Source: Sphingomonadaceae bacterium (GTDB taxonomy: Bacteria > Pseudomonadota > Alphaproteobacteria > Sphingomonadales > Sphingomonadaceae). From it: DNA of 25,296 nt. The notes beneath the pieces are model-generated. The model had not been told where the DNA came from. It worked only from the letters and a program-made list of their open reading frames with translations, and did not search any database. The stretch covers positions 1-25,296 of the forward strand of contig JAEMTM010000010.1 of NCBI GenBank assembly GCA_016462305.1. Reading direction: 5' to 3'. Of the stretch, positions 15,823 through 24,003 are shown in pieces. Position 1 is the first letter of the stretch. Each line of letters begins with the position of its first letter. The position numbers were made by a program, and so were the translations under genes.

Positions 15823-16348
15823 ACATTTCGCGCAAGCGCGGCATCAATTCCACAAAATTGCAGGGACGATGGCGGCTATCGAGTTGATGAACCAAAATCT
15901 GGTCCCAACCGTCTTTAACCGCGCCGTTTGAGCCGGGAAGGGCAAAAACATATGTCCCGCCCGCCAGCACGGCGCAGGCGCGCGACTGTATGGTGGATGT
16001 GCCGATGCTTGCGACGCTTATCCAACGAAACATCTCGCCGAAACCTGGAATATCCTTTGTCTTTACACGGTCCAAAGCCTCGGGTGTCACGTCGCGCCCG
16101 GTTAACCCGGTACCACCGGTTGAGATGACAACATCGATCTGATCGTCGTCGATCCAATGACGCAGTCGTGCAGTGATTAAGGCGGTGTCGTCGCGCAAAA
16201 TAGCGCGATCAGCGATTTTGTGTCCGGCGGCGACTATCCGCTCTGCCAAAATATCGCCGCTGGTATCGTTGTCGATGCTACGGGTGTCGGACACCGTCAG
16301 GATCGCGATGTTTACCGGCTTGAACGCCCTGTTTTCATCGAGCGGCAA
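15821..16348 (-). CDS. moaB: Molybdenum cofactor biosynthesis protein, MoaB/Mog family
   Basis: The 175-residue cytosolic protein belongs to the MoCF-binding fold that adenylylates or handles molybdopterin before metal insertion. Motifs are AILTVSDTRS at 15-24, the molybdopterin-binding STGGTGLTGRDVTPEA (76-91), and ALPGSNGAV (136-144). The start is TTG at 16348: a strong AAGGGAGG ribosome site lies about five to eight bases upstream, and no ATG or GTG exists in frame before the conserved region. It overlaps the end of the lytic transglycosylase gene by 14 nt, so coupling is likely. Single-domain proteins of this family may be MoaB (sometimes inactive) or MogA; the two cannot be firmly separated here. 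No other cofactor gene is in the window. Confidence 0.88.
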   Translation of the reverse strand: MPLDENRAFKPVNIAILTVSDTRSIDNDTSGDILAERIVAAGHKIADRAILRDDTALITARLRHWIDDDQIDVVISTGGTGLTGRDVTPEALDRVKTKDIPGFGEMFRWISVASIGTSTIQSRACAVLAGGTYVFALPGSNGAVKDGWDQILVHQLDSRHRPCNFVELMPRLREM

Positions 16349-18089
16349 TGACGCCTCCCTTCATCCTGCGCGCGGTGACGGTGCCATTGGCATCAGGAAA
16401 TTTGGGCCACATATATTGGGCTAGGCCCGTCAAACTGCCAGAGGCCCTGTTGGCACGCATTTCGTAAATCCAGTAATTTCGCAGGATAATCGCCACATAT
16501 CCGCGCGTTTCCCAATAAGGGATAGATTCAATGAACAGCAGCGGGTCGCCATTATCGCGCACTTCGCTATTCCACCGCGTTACCGGAGCTGGTCCCGCAT
16601 TATAGGCCGCGATTACCTTGGGCAAAAGTCCGGCCGTCGCGGGCAAATCGCGCAGCTTTTCCAAATAGGACTGGCCATATTCCAAATTGATCGTCGGACG
16701 GTCCAATTCGGATGCCGTGAACAATGCACCGCGCGCCCGCGCAAGGTCCTGAGCGGTTCCAGGGCGGACCTGCATGAGGCCGCGTGCGCCAGCAGGGCTG
16801 ATCACGTCGGTACGGAAATTGGATTCTTGTAACGTGTGGGCATAGACCAATGATGGCGTGACGCGCCAGCCACCGGTGGGTTCCCAATTGGGAAGCGGGT
16901 AACGTGCCATAATGTTGCTTTGGTCACGTGATGGACCATAATGGCCCAACCAAAATTGCGTTGAAGCCAAGTTCAACGCGCCAGCCAATTGCGCGAGGTT
17001 TGTATGCTGCCGCGCATCGCCAATTCTTGCCTGATGGCGCAGTGCCTGATCTGCCAGCTTATTCTGGCCAATTTCTGTCAGCGATACCGCCAAAATCGCG
17101 TTTTGCTGCTCTTTCAAGCTCGCCCAATCGAGCTTGGCGACTTTCGCCACCTTGCGCACGATCGGTTCCATGCCAAGCGCTTCGCTGGCGAGTAAGCCGT
17201 AAAAGGTTTCTGACAGTTGCGCCGCCTTTTGCATCTTGGGCTGCACAAATTGCGGCTGTTTTGCGGCCATGGCCGCGCGTGCGCCCCAGAAGAGCCCTGC
17301 GGCCCTTAAATCATCGTTATTGGCCAAGCGGGCAACATGGTCAAACGCGTCATAGGCAGCGGCATAATCACCCAGCCGCCAAGAAGAGAGGCCAAGTACC
17401 CAGGCGGCCTGCGTGCCCCATTCTCCACCGGCCACATGCGCGACAGCAGAAACGCGCTTTGCGGATGCATCGTCATTTTCGATATAATAAGACCATGCCA
17501 CACGATAGCGTAATTCCGTCAGCGCTTCGGGCGACAGTTCCAATGCTTTGCTTTCCAAAAACTGTTCGGCGGCAAAAGATTGGTCATTTTTAATGAATAT
17601 CTGCAATTCGGCACGTATGCTATCGCTTGCCTTACTTGCGGGTAAATCCCTTTTTGGTGCGCCACCTAGCCATGAAAAGCGGCGGATACCCGGCCGATCG
17701 GGAAGCATCTCCAGACCGCGCTTACGTGCCATAGTCGCCAATTGTTCAGCCTGCGGCAAATAAGGTGCAGCCTCAAGCAGGGCTTGCAACTGCGCTGCCT
17801 CCACCTTTGGGCTATTGGGTGCGACATATAATTCCGCGCGCGCCATCGCGGACATGGGGCCTTGGGGCGCTGCATCAATCATGCGTGAAGCCTCGTCCCA
17901 TTTTTCCGCACGGATAGCATCGTAGATCGCAGTGAAAACGGCTTTTTCTTGGGCACTAAGAACGCTGGGTGCCGGCTGAGCGGGGGCAATTGCGCGAAAT
18001 CCGCCGCTTGTGTTTGCGTGAGCCGTCGCAATGGGGGCGCAAGCCAGCGCAAAAGCCAGCCATTTCCAATTACATACTCTTTTGCTCAT
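16335..18089 (-). CDS. slt: Soluble lytic murein transglycosylase (Slt70-like)
   Basis: The 584-residue periplasmic enzyme cleaves peptidoglycan glycan strands with formation of anhydromuropeptides. A Sec signal peptide (about 1-25, basic MSKR, hydrophobic core, likely cut after AHA) is followed by a long alpha-helical superhelix region (about 40-390). The C-terminal SLT domain has catalytic Glu422 in HTLQESNFR, then GARGLMQVRPGTA, AYNAGPAPVTRW and ESIPYWETRGYV. The start at 18089 is preferred over 18128 because it gives a clean signal peptide and has AAGGGTG upstream. It also overlaps the preceding gene's stop as ATGA. The cysteine in the signal region lacks a good lipobox, so a lipoprotein is unlikely. 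Confidence 0.93.
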   Translation of the reverse strand: MSKRVCNWKWLAFALACAPIATAHANTSGGFRAIAPAQPAPSVLSAQEKAVFTAIYDAIRAEKWDEASRMIDAAPQGPMSAMARAELYVAPNSPKVEAAQLQALLEAAPYLPQAEQLATMARKRGLEMLPDRPGIRRFSWLGGAPKRDLPASKASDSIRAELQIFIKNDQSFAAEQFLESKALELSPEALTELRYRVAWSYYIENDDASAKRVSAVAHVAGGEWGTQAAWVLGLSSWRLGDYAAAYDAFDHVARLANNDDLRAAGLFWGARAAMAAKQPQFVQPKMQKAAQLSETFYGLLASEALGMEPIVRKVAKVAKLDWASLKEQQNAILAVSLTEIGQNKLADQALRHQARIGDARQHTNLAQLAGALNLASTQFWLGHYGPSRDQSNIMARYPLPNWEPTGGWRVTPSLVYAHTLQESNFRTDVISPAGARGLMQVRPGTAQDLARARGALFTASELDRPTINLEYGQSYLEKLRDLPATAGLLPKVIAAYNAGPAPVTRWNSEVRDNGDPLLFIESIPYWETRGYVAIILRNYWIYEMRANRASGSLTGLAQYMWPKFPDANGTVTARRMKGGVIAAR

Positions 18090-18838
18090 TGGGGCACCCT
18101 TTTCGCAAACATCTGCAAATCCCTCCATGCCTGCTTTTTCATCGCAGGTCGCGCAATAAGGGTTCGCGGATGAAATGTCGCCAGCGTTGTTATGTTGAGG
18201 CCATCATGATTAACATTCCGTAACTCCGCCCGTGCGTTCATCAATTCTTCGCCTAACAGAGCCTTGCATGCGGCAGAACCGAGTATAACCAGCGATTTAG
18301 GTCTAATCAATTGTATCTGATGCAGCATAAACGCGGCGAGGTCGGGCAAGTCGTTTTCAGGAACCTCCGCCGTTGACGGCATGCTCGTCGCCAACCATGT
18401 GCAATAACATTGTGCACTATCGATCCCGATTGCGGCAAGCATCCGGTTTAGTAGAGCCGCATTCAACGACTTCATGGTTTCAGGCGTAGGCAATATGTCT
18501 GGCAGATCCGAAATAACCATCACCTCGCAACTAACCGGGCCAACTGATGGGAAGCGGACGGGACCATAAGCACTGCCGGGCAGGGGGGCACCACTGACCA
18601 CCATCTCGCGAAGGGCGGCAATATCGTTGGGCCACATGATCGCGGGCATCGAAGGCACCTCTGCCTGTTTTTTCTCGGCAGCGGCAACGACGGACGCATT
18701 CGGGGACCTATCGACAGCATCCTGCGCTAGCAAATCCAATGTGCTTTCGCGCACAGCCGAATCCACCCCAGCCAGTTCCCACCAACCAGATAATGATTCA
18801 ACCACAGCAAATGCGGTAATTTTTCCCCGATCCTCCAT
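18086..18838 (-). CDS. Divergent uracil-DNA glycosylase superfamily protein
   Basis: The 250-residue product has the UDG fold in its C-terminal two-thirds. LLNRMLAAIGID (about 130-140), the RPKSLVILGSAACKALLG strand-helix (179-196), and TFHPRTLIARPAMKKQAWRDL (221-241) align with family 4/5-type UDGs. Two features differ. The first active-site motif, normally GEAPG, reads SDLPD (110-114). The cysteines that bind a 4Fe-4S cluster in family 4 are not in the expected positions. His223 is kept. The first 90 residues are poorly conserved, with a WWELAGVD start. Glycosylase activity is therefore uncertain. Start 18838 has AAGGGA (18847-18842). It is first in a minus-strand run with slt and moaB, overlapping slt by 4 nt. 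Confidence 0.78.
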   Translation of the reverse strand: MEDRGKITAFAVVESLSGWWELAGVDSAVRESTLDLLAQDAVDRSPNASVVAAAEKKQAEVPSMPAIMWPNDIAALREMVVSGAPLPGSAYGPVRFPSVGPVSCEVMVISDLPDILPTPETMKSLNAALLNRMLAAIGIDSAQCYCTWLATSMPSTAEVPENDLPDLAAFMLHQIQLIRPKSLVILGSAACKALLGEELMNARAELRNVNHDGLNITTLATFHPRTLIARPAMKKQAWRDLQMFAKRVPQ

Positions 18839-18871
18839 AAATCCCTTCAGTCACCAGTTGACGGCAGGGTC

Positions 18872-18891
18872 AATTGCTTGGCATGGCAATT
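18872..18891. promoter_or_regulatory. Operator-like inverted repeat in a divergent promoter gap
   Basis: AATTGC (18872-18877) and GCAATT (18886-18891) form a perfect 6-bp inverted repeat with an 8-nt spacer. It lies in the 114-bp gap between the divergent UDG-like gene and the ETF-ubiquinone oxidoreductase gene. The size and placement suit a dimeric regulator, but the sequence does not match an operator I recognise. Confidence 0.3.
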
Positions 18892-18952
18892 CCCACGAGC
18901 TGTTCGGTTATCGGGATGGCCTGAATTATCTGCCGGGTAAAGGATAAAGGCA

Positions 18953-20593
18953 ATGAGCGAACGTGAGTCGATGCCCTATGATGTTGTCATTGTTGGCGCT
19001 GGGCCAGCGGGACTTTCGGCCGCAATCCGCATAAAACAATTATCCCCCGATACCAGCGTCTGCATCCTTGAAAAAGGCTCCGAGGTGGGCGCGCACATAT
19101 TGTCCGGTGCGGTCATTGACCCCAAGGCGCTTGACGAGCTGCTGCCTGACTGGCGCAAGTTGGGCTGTTCGCTGGCCGATACGCCGGTGAATGACAATCA
19201 GCACTGGCTTTTGACCAAGACTGGCAAGTTCAACATACCGCATTTCTTGATGCCCGGTTTCATGCATAACAAGGGCACCTATACCGGCTCGCTTGGGAAT
19301 GTGTGCCGCTGGTTGGCGGGGCAGGCTGAAAATCTGGGCGTAGAAATTTTTCCCGGTTTTTCAGCCGCAGAAATTCTCTACAACGCCGATGGCTCGGTCA
19401 GGGGTGTCGCGACGGGTGACATGGGCATTGCCCGCGATGGCAGCCATAAAGACGATTATATGCGCGGCATGGAATTGCATGCAAAATATACATTCTTTGC
19501 CGAAGGCGTGCGTGGCCATCTCACCAAATTGCTCAAGCCGCAATTTGCGCTGGATAAGGATTGCGAGCCGCAGGTTTACGGTATCGGCATTAAGGAATTG
19601 TGGGACATTCCGCCCGAGCAGCATTCTGCCGGACGCGTCATCCACAGCCAGGGCTGGCCGTTGACGGATGCCAATGGCGGCGCGTTTTTATACCATCATG
19701 CGAACAATCAAGTTGCCTTGGGTTTTGTTGTTTGGCTCAATTATTCAAACCCTTATCTGTCACCCTTCGAAGAGTTTCAGCGTTGGAAAACGCATCCTGA
19801 GATTAAGAAGATACTCGCCGGTGGCCGCCGTGTTTCTTATGGCGCGCGCGCGATTAGCGACGGCGGTTGGCAGTCGGTACCTGAACTTGCATTCCCTGGC
19901 GGCGCATTGATCGGCTGTTCGGCCGGTTTCTTAAACGTGCCGCGCATCAAGGGCACGCATACGGCGATGAAATCGGGGATGTTGGCGGCGGAAGCTGCTG
20001 TCGAAGCGCTGGCGGCGGGCCGCGAACATGACGCGCTCACTTCATACCAGACAGCCTATGAAAATAGCTGGATTTACAAGGAATTGCGAATGGTACGCAA
20101 CGTCCTTCCGTTGGTCGAAAAATATGGCAACCTTCTGGGTAGCGCGCTTGCTAATGTGAACATGTGGCTGGAGAATTTTGGCATACGCATGCCATTTACC
20201 ATGAAGCACCATCCGGACCACAAGGCGCTGAAAAAGAAAAATGCAGGCGAACCTATTGAATATCCAAAGCCGGACGGGGTTTTCAGCTTTGACCGGCTGT
20301 CGTCGGTTTTCCTGTCGAACACCAACCATGCCGAAGACCAGCCAATTCATTTGCAGGTCAAAGATATGGACCTTCAGAAAAACAGCGAGTTTATGGAGTT
20401 TGCTGGCCCATCAACGCGCTATTGCCCTGCGGGCGTGTATGAGTGGATTGAAGAAGAGGGTAAGGACGCCCGCTATCAAATCAATTCGCAAAACTGCGTT
20501 CATTGTAAGACTTGCGACATCAAGGACCCGAACCAGAATATCAATTGGGTGACGCCAGAGGGCGGCGGTGGGCCTAATTACCCCAATATGTAA
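18953..20593 (+). CDS. Electron transfer flavoprotein-ubiquinone oxidoreductase
   Basis: The 546-residue inner-membrane-associated enzyme moves electrons from reduced ETF (fed by acyl-CoA and other dehydrogenases) to ubiquinone. The N-terminal FAD-binding motif is VVIVGAGPAGLSAAIR, and AHILSGAVIDPKAL is typical of the family. The middle region has the VALGFVVWLNYSNPYLSPFEEF quinone-side segment. The C-terminal 4Fe-4S domain provides Cys491 (CPAGVYEW) and Cys515, Cys518 and Cys521 (NCVHCKTCDIKDP). Length matches bacterial homologues. The start at 18953 has AGGA eight bases upstream. It fits a fatty-acid-oxidising life style together with the acyl-CoA ligase in the window, though the two are not in one operon. 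ispE follows after 44 nt. Confidence 0.96.
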   Translation: MSERESMPYDVVIVGAGPAGLSAAIRIKQLSPDTSVCILEKGSEVGAHILSGAVIDPKALDELLPDWRKLGCSLADTPVNDNQHWLLTKTGKFNIPHFLMPGFMHNKGTYTGSLGNVCRWLAGQAENLGVEIFPGFSAAEILYNADGSVRGVATGDMGIARDGSHKDDYMRGMELHAKYTFFAEGVRGHLTKLLKPQFALDKDCEPQVYGIGIKELWDIPPEQHSAGRVIHSQGWPLTDANGGAFLYHHANNQVALGFVVWLNYSNPYLSPFEEFQRWKTHPEIKKILAGGRRVSYGARAISDGGWQSVPELAFPGGALIGCSAGFLNVPRIKGTHTAMKSGMLAAEAAVEALAAGREHDALTSYQTAYENSWIYKELRMVRNVLPLVEKYGNLLGSALANVNMWLENFGIRMPFTMKHHPDHKALKKKNAGEPIEYPKPDGVFSFDRLSSVFLSNTNHAEDQPIHLQVKDMDLQKNSEFMEFAGPSTRYCPAGVYEWIEEEGKDARYQINSQNCVHCKTCDIKDPNQNINWVTPEGGGGPNYPNM

Positions 20594-20597
20594 TCAG

Positions 20598-20618
20598 GGT
20601 GGCGCATTGGTCGCCACC
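20598..20618 (+). other. Strong intercistronic hairpin between ETF-QO and ispE
   Basis: GGTGGCG (20598-20604) and CGCCACC (20612-20618) form a perfect 7-bp GC-rich stem with a seven-base loop, starting five bases after the ETF-QO stop codon. No T run follows, so it is not a typical intrinsic terminator. It could protect the upstream mRNA end from exonucleases or lower ispE expression relative to the first gene. Confidence 0.5.
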
Positions 20619-20637
20619 GGCGGGTTGAGGCCTAATC

Positions 20638-21465
20638 GTGGAATATTCTGAAACTGCCTTTGCAAAGATAAACCTTGCCTTGCACGTCAGGAAACGGCGG
20701 GCCGATGGCTATCATGACATCGAAACGCTGTTCGCCTTTGTGCAGGACGGCGATGTCCTTAGCGCAAGCCTTGCGGATACGCTGAGTCTGGAGATTGATG
20801 GTCCCTTTGGCGTCGGTTTACAGGCGAATGAAAGCAATTTGGTGCTGAAAACGGCCTTGTCCTTAAAGGCGTATTTTGGCGTTACGCAAGGTGCAGCAAT
20901 CCGGCTCGACAAAAAATTGCCGATTGCGTCTGGTATTGGTGGGGGATCGGCGGACGCAGCAGCCACCGCAAGGCTACTTAACCAGCTTTGGGGCTTGGAT
21001 GCGACCGAACAGTTACTGGCCGATATCCTCGCGCCATTGGGGGCCGACATTCCCGCATGTATATTCAGCCGCCCGAGTTTTGGCAGCGGCACCGGAACCG
21101 CTTTGGCATTTTTGGACGATAGCAACATCACCGCGCGGCATGTGTTATTGGTAAACCCGCTTCAATCCGTTTCTACAGCGGCGATATTCAAGGCATGGAA
21201 CGGCGTTGACGGCGGCGCAGTTGATCGTGGGGATATTTGGGACGCTGCGATTACAGGGCGAAATGATCTTGAACCAATTGCTACGGCGATTTGCCCAGCT
21301 ATTTCGGACATTCTCGACCGACTGTCACGGGCAGCCCCTGCATTGGCGCGTATGTCTGGTTCTGGCGCGACTTGCTTTGCCTTGTTTGAAGATGCAGCAG
21401 CCCTTGAGACCGCAAGAGCAACGCTTGACCCGCATTGGTGGTCGATGGCCAGCATGCTGCGATGA
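20638..21465 (+). CDS. ispE: 4-diphosphocytidyl-2-C-methyl-D-erythritol kinase
   Basis: The 275-residue GHMP kinase phosphorylates CDP-ME in the non-mevalonate (MEP) isoprenoid pathway. Key segments are AKINLALHVRKRRADGYHD with catalytic Lys10, the ATP-binding glycine loop PIASGIGGGSADAAAT (95-110), LGADIPAC with catalytic Asp137, and the C-terminal RMSGSGATCFALF. The start is GTG at 20638, with GAGG (20627-20630) at good spacing; starting here puts AKINL in its normal place. The stop overlaps the next gene's ATG as ATGA. Its product feeds quinone, carotenoid and undecaprenyl synthesis. Confidence 0.96.
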   Translation: MEYSETAFAKINLALHVRKRRADGYHDIETLFAFVQDGDVLSASLADTLSLEIDGPFGVGLQANESNLVLKTALSLKAYFGVTQGAAIRLDKKLPIASGIGGGSADAAATARLLNQLWGLDATEQLLADILAPLGADIPACIFSRPSFGSGTGTALAFLDDSNITARHVLLVNPLQSVSTAAIFKAWNGVDGGAVDRGDIWDAAITGRNDLEPIATAICPAISDILDRLSRAAPALARMSGSGATCFALFEDAAALETARATLDPHWWSMASMLR

Positions 21466-22199
21466 ACGATGCTCCGTTCGAAATATTGGGAACGCCGCAG
21501 AAAGGCGGGTTCCTTATCATCGGGGATCACGCGTCGAACCGCGTTCCCGAAGATATTGATCTCGGCATCGACCCCGCGCTCCTTGGCGCACATATTGCGT
21601 GGGACATTGGCGTCGCCGAGGTTGCGCGCTTGATCACACAGGACGCGCGCTTTGCGGCCTATCTGGGTGGATATTCGCGCCTTGTTGTCGACTTAAACCG
21701 CGACGCGGATGATGCCGCGGCGATCCCCATGCACAGCGACGGCGTGGTCATTTCCGGCAACGACCTTGGGCCTAAGGAGAAAGAGGCACGGCTGGAACGC
21801 TTTTTTTGGCCATATCACACATATTTGGCGCATTTGCTATCGCAACACCGTCCTGCCCTTATTTTATCGCTCCACAGCTTCACGCCAGCCCTTGAGAGCA
21901 CACCACAAGAGGCTCGGCCTTGGGAAGTTGGGGTTTTGTATAATGAACAGGAAAGGGCATCCAAATTGGCGATCCCTTTTCTTGAAAACGCAGGTTATCT
22001 TGTCGGCGACCAGCTTCCTTATTCCGGCAAGCTGCTGAACGCGACAATGAACCGACATGCCGAAGCCAATAACATCCCCTATATCGGCATCGAGATGCGG
22101 CAGGATGTATCAAGCGACCCCGATGGCCAAGCAAGATATGCACGGACATTGTTAGAAATGTGTAATTTTGTGTCAGAACAGCTTGGCTTATCCATGTAA
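21462..22199 (+). CDS. N-formylglutamate amidohydrolase family protein
   Basis: The 245-residue protein belongs to the N-formylglutamate amidohydrolase (FGase) family of zinc hydrolases. Typical segments are LIIGDHASNRVPEDI near the start, AWDIGVAEVARL, GGYSRLVVDLNRD, ILSLHSFTP and GIEMRQD. In histidine degradation such enzymes release formate from N-formylglutamate. No hut genes are nearby, so the physiological substrate is open. The start at 21462 is chosen because it overlaps the ispE stop (ATGA) and gives the usual N terminus; nine in-frame residues upstream lie within ispE. It is co-transcribed with ispE and probably with ilvD, whose start is 36 nt past the stop. Confidence 0.88.
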   Translation: MNDAPFEILGTPQKGGFLIIGDHASNRVPEDIDLGIDPALLGAHIAWDIGVAEVARLITQDARFAAYLGGYSRLVVDLNRDADDAAAIPMHSDGVVISGNDLGPKEKEARLERFFWPYHTYLAHLLSQHRPALILSLHSFTPALESTPQEARPWEVGVLYNEQERASKLAIPFLENAGYLVGDQLPYSGKLLNATMNRHAEANNIPYIGIEMRQDVSSDPDGQARYARTLLEMCNFVSEQLGLSM

Positions 22200-22234
22200 A
22201 AAGGCTTAAAGAAATCGGCCTAACGGAGGTCAGC

Positions 22235-23956
22235 ATGCCAAACCAGTTCGACAAGTCCAAATTGCCAAGCCGCCATGTGTCTGTAGGGCCCGAACGCGCC
22301 CCGCATCGCAGCTATTATTACGCAATGGGTCTGACTGCAGAAGAAATCGCGCGGCCTTTTGTTGGCGTCGTCTCCGCTGGAAATGACAGCGCACCGTGCA
22401 ACACGACATTGGATGCGCAGGCCGATATCGCACGCGTGGGCGTGGAGCAGGGCGGCGGAATGCCGCGTCGTTTCAATACCATCACCGTGACGGACGGTAT
22501 CGCCATGGGGCATCAGGGGATGAAATCCTCACTCGTCAGCCGCGAAGTCATTGCGGATTCGGTTGAGCTTTCGGTGCGTGGTCACTGCTATGACGCGCTT
22601 GTGGGCTTTGCGGGATGCGACAAGTCGCTGCCCGGCATCATGATGGCGATGTTGCGGTTAAACGTGCCATCGATCTTTGTGTATGGCGGCTCCATTCTGC
22701 CCGGCCGTTACAACAACAAAGACGTGACGGTTAAGGACGTGTTTGAAATCGTCGGCAAATACGCTGCGGGCGCTTGCCCTTTATCGGAATTGGAAGAGCT
22801 TGAGCGCGTAGCGTGTCCCGGCCATGGGGCATGTGGCGGACAATATACCGCGAACACCATGGCCTGCGTTGGCGAAGCGATTGGTCTTTCAATGCCCAAC
22901 AGCAACATGGCACCAGCGCCTTATTCCACCCGCGACCAAATCGCGCATGCGGCGGGCGTTCAAGTGATGGAATTGCTCGCACGCAATATTAGACCGCGTG
23001 ACATATGTACGCGCGAAGCCTTTGTGAATGCTGCGCGAATCGTTGCCGCGACGGGTGGATCAACCAACGGCGCTTTGCATTTGCCGGCCATGGCGCATGA
23101 GGCCGGTATTGATTTCGATTTGTTCGATGTGGCTGATGCGTTTAAGACCACACCATATATGGCCGATCTCCAACCCGGTGGCCAGTTTGTCGCACGCGAC
23201 ATGTATGATGCGGGCGGCGTCTATATGCTGATGAAGTCCTTGCTGGCTGAGGGGCTGTTATTTGGTGACTGCATGACGGTTACGGGCAAAACACTTGGCG
23301 AAAATATCGACAAAATCACTTGGAACCCTTATCAAAAGGTCATCTATCCCGCAACCGCACCCATAACCCCCACTGGCGGCGTTGTCGGACTTCGCGGTAC
23401 ACTGGCCCCGGAAGGCGCAATTGTGAAAGTTGCTGGCATGGAACGGTTGACTTTCACCGGTCCGGCTCAGGTTTTCGATTGTGAAGAGGATTGCTTTGCG
23501 GCGGTTGAAGCAAGGGAAATTCGCGAAGGTTCGGTCATTGTCATCCGCTATGAAGGACCTCGGGGCGGCCCCGGCATGCGCGAAATGTTGTCGACTACTG
23601 CCGCATTATACGGGCAGGGGATGGGCGAAAAAGTTGCGCTCATCACAGATGGCCGATTCTCTGGCGCAACGCGCGGCTTCTGCATTGGCCATGTTGGACC
23701 GGAGGCCGCTTTGGGCGGGCCGATTGCCTTGATCGCGGATGGTGACGAGATAATGATCGATGCCGAAACGGGCGTAATCGATCTGAATGTCGCACCTGAA
23801 GTCCTTGAAGAACGTCGTAAAAATTGGAAACCGCGTGAGACGGATTATCAGTCTGGTGCAATCTGGCGTTATGCCCAAAATGTTGGTCCAGCCTATAAAG
23901 GTGCAGTGACGCATCCGGGTGGTGCCAAGGAAACACATGTTTTTGCTGATATTTAA
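22235..23956 (+). CDS. ilvD: Dihydroxy-acid dehydratase
   Basis: The 573-residue Fe-S enzyme of the IlvD/Edd family dehydrates 2,3-dihydroxy acids to the keto acids of valine, isoleucine, leucine and pantothenate synthesis. Likely cluster ligands are Cys55 in SAPCNTT, Cys128 in GCDKSLPG and Cys200 in CPGHGACGGQYTANTM. Lys130 sits at the metal-site lysine position. GGSTNGALHLPAMA, GPRGGPGMREML and TDGRFSGATRGFCIGHVGPEA mark the C-terminal half. GGAGG (22225-22229) precedes the ATG. Sugar-acid dehydratases share the fold, but overall motif content and length fit IlvD. No other branched-chain genes are in the window. Confidence 0.95.
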   Translation: MPNQFDKSKLPSRHVSVGPERAPHRSYYYAMGLTAEEIARPFVGVVSAGNDSAPCNTTLDAQADIARVGVEQGGGMPRRFNTITVTDGIAMGHQGMKSSLVSREVIADSVELSVRGHCYDALVGFAGCDKSLPGIMMAMLRLNVPSIFVYGGSILPGRYNNKDVTVKDVFEIVGKYAAGACPLSELEELERVACPGHGACGGQYTANTMACVGEAIGLSMPNSNMAPAPYSTRDQIAHAAGVQVMELLARNIRPRDICTREAFVNAARIVAATGGSTNGALHLPAMAHEAGIDFDLFDVADAFKTTPYMADLQPGGQFVARDMYDAGGVYMLMKSLLAEGLLFGDCMTVTGKTLGENIDKITWNPYQKVIYPATAPITPTGGVVGLRGTLAPEGAIVKVAGMERLTFTGPAQVFDCEEDCFAAVEAREIREGSVIVIRYEGPRGGPGMREMLSTTAALYGQGMGEKVALITDGRFSGATRGFCIGHVGPEAALGGPIALIADGDEIMIDAETGVIDLNVAPEVLEERRKNWKPRETDYQSGAIWRYAQNVGPAYKGAVTHPGGAKETHVFADI

Positions 23957-24003
23957 TCGCCAGTTGATTGCGTGCCCCTTCACGGGCATGGGGCGGTATG
24001 GAA

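Noticed and set aside
16928..17593. A 221-codon plus-strand frame over the lytic transglycosylase
   Set aside because: Antisense to the superhelical domain; composition is that of a shadow frame.
18878..18891. Sigma-54 promoter in the TTGGCATGGCAATT segment
   Set aside because: The GG and GC doublets do not have the required 10-bp spacing with TTGC at -12 on either strand.
18627..18947. A 106-codon plus-strand frame before ETF-QO
   Set aside because: Mostly antisense to the UDG-like gene and covers the divergent promoter gap; no motif or good start.
23973..23994. GCCCC/GGGGC pairing before the RNA methyltransferase as a riboswitch
   Set aside because: It is a single short stem that could hide the ribosome site, but there is no conserved aptamer-like architecture in the 47-nt gap.
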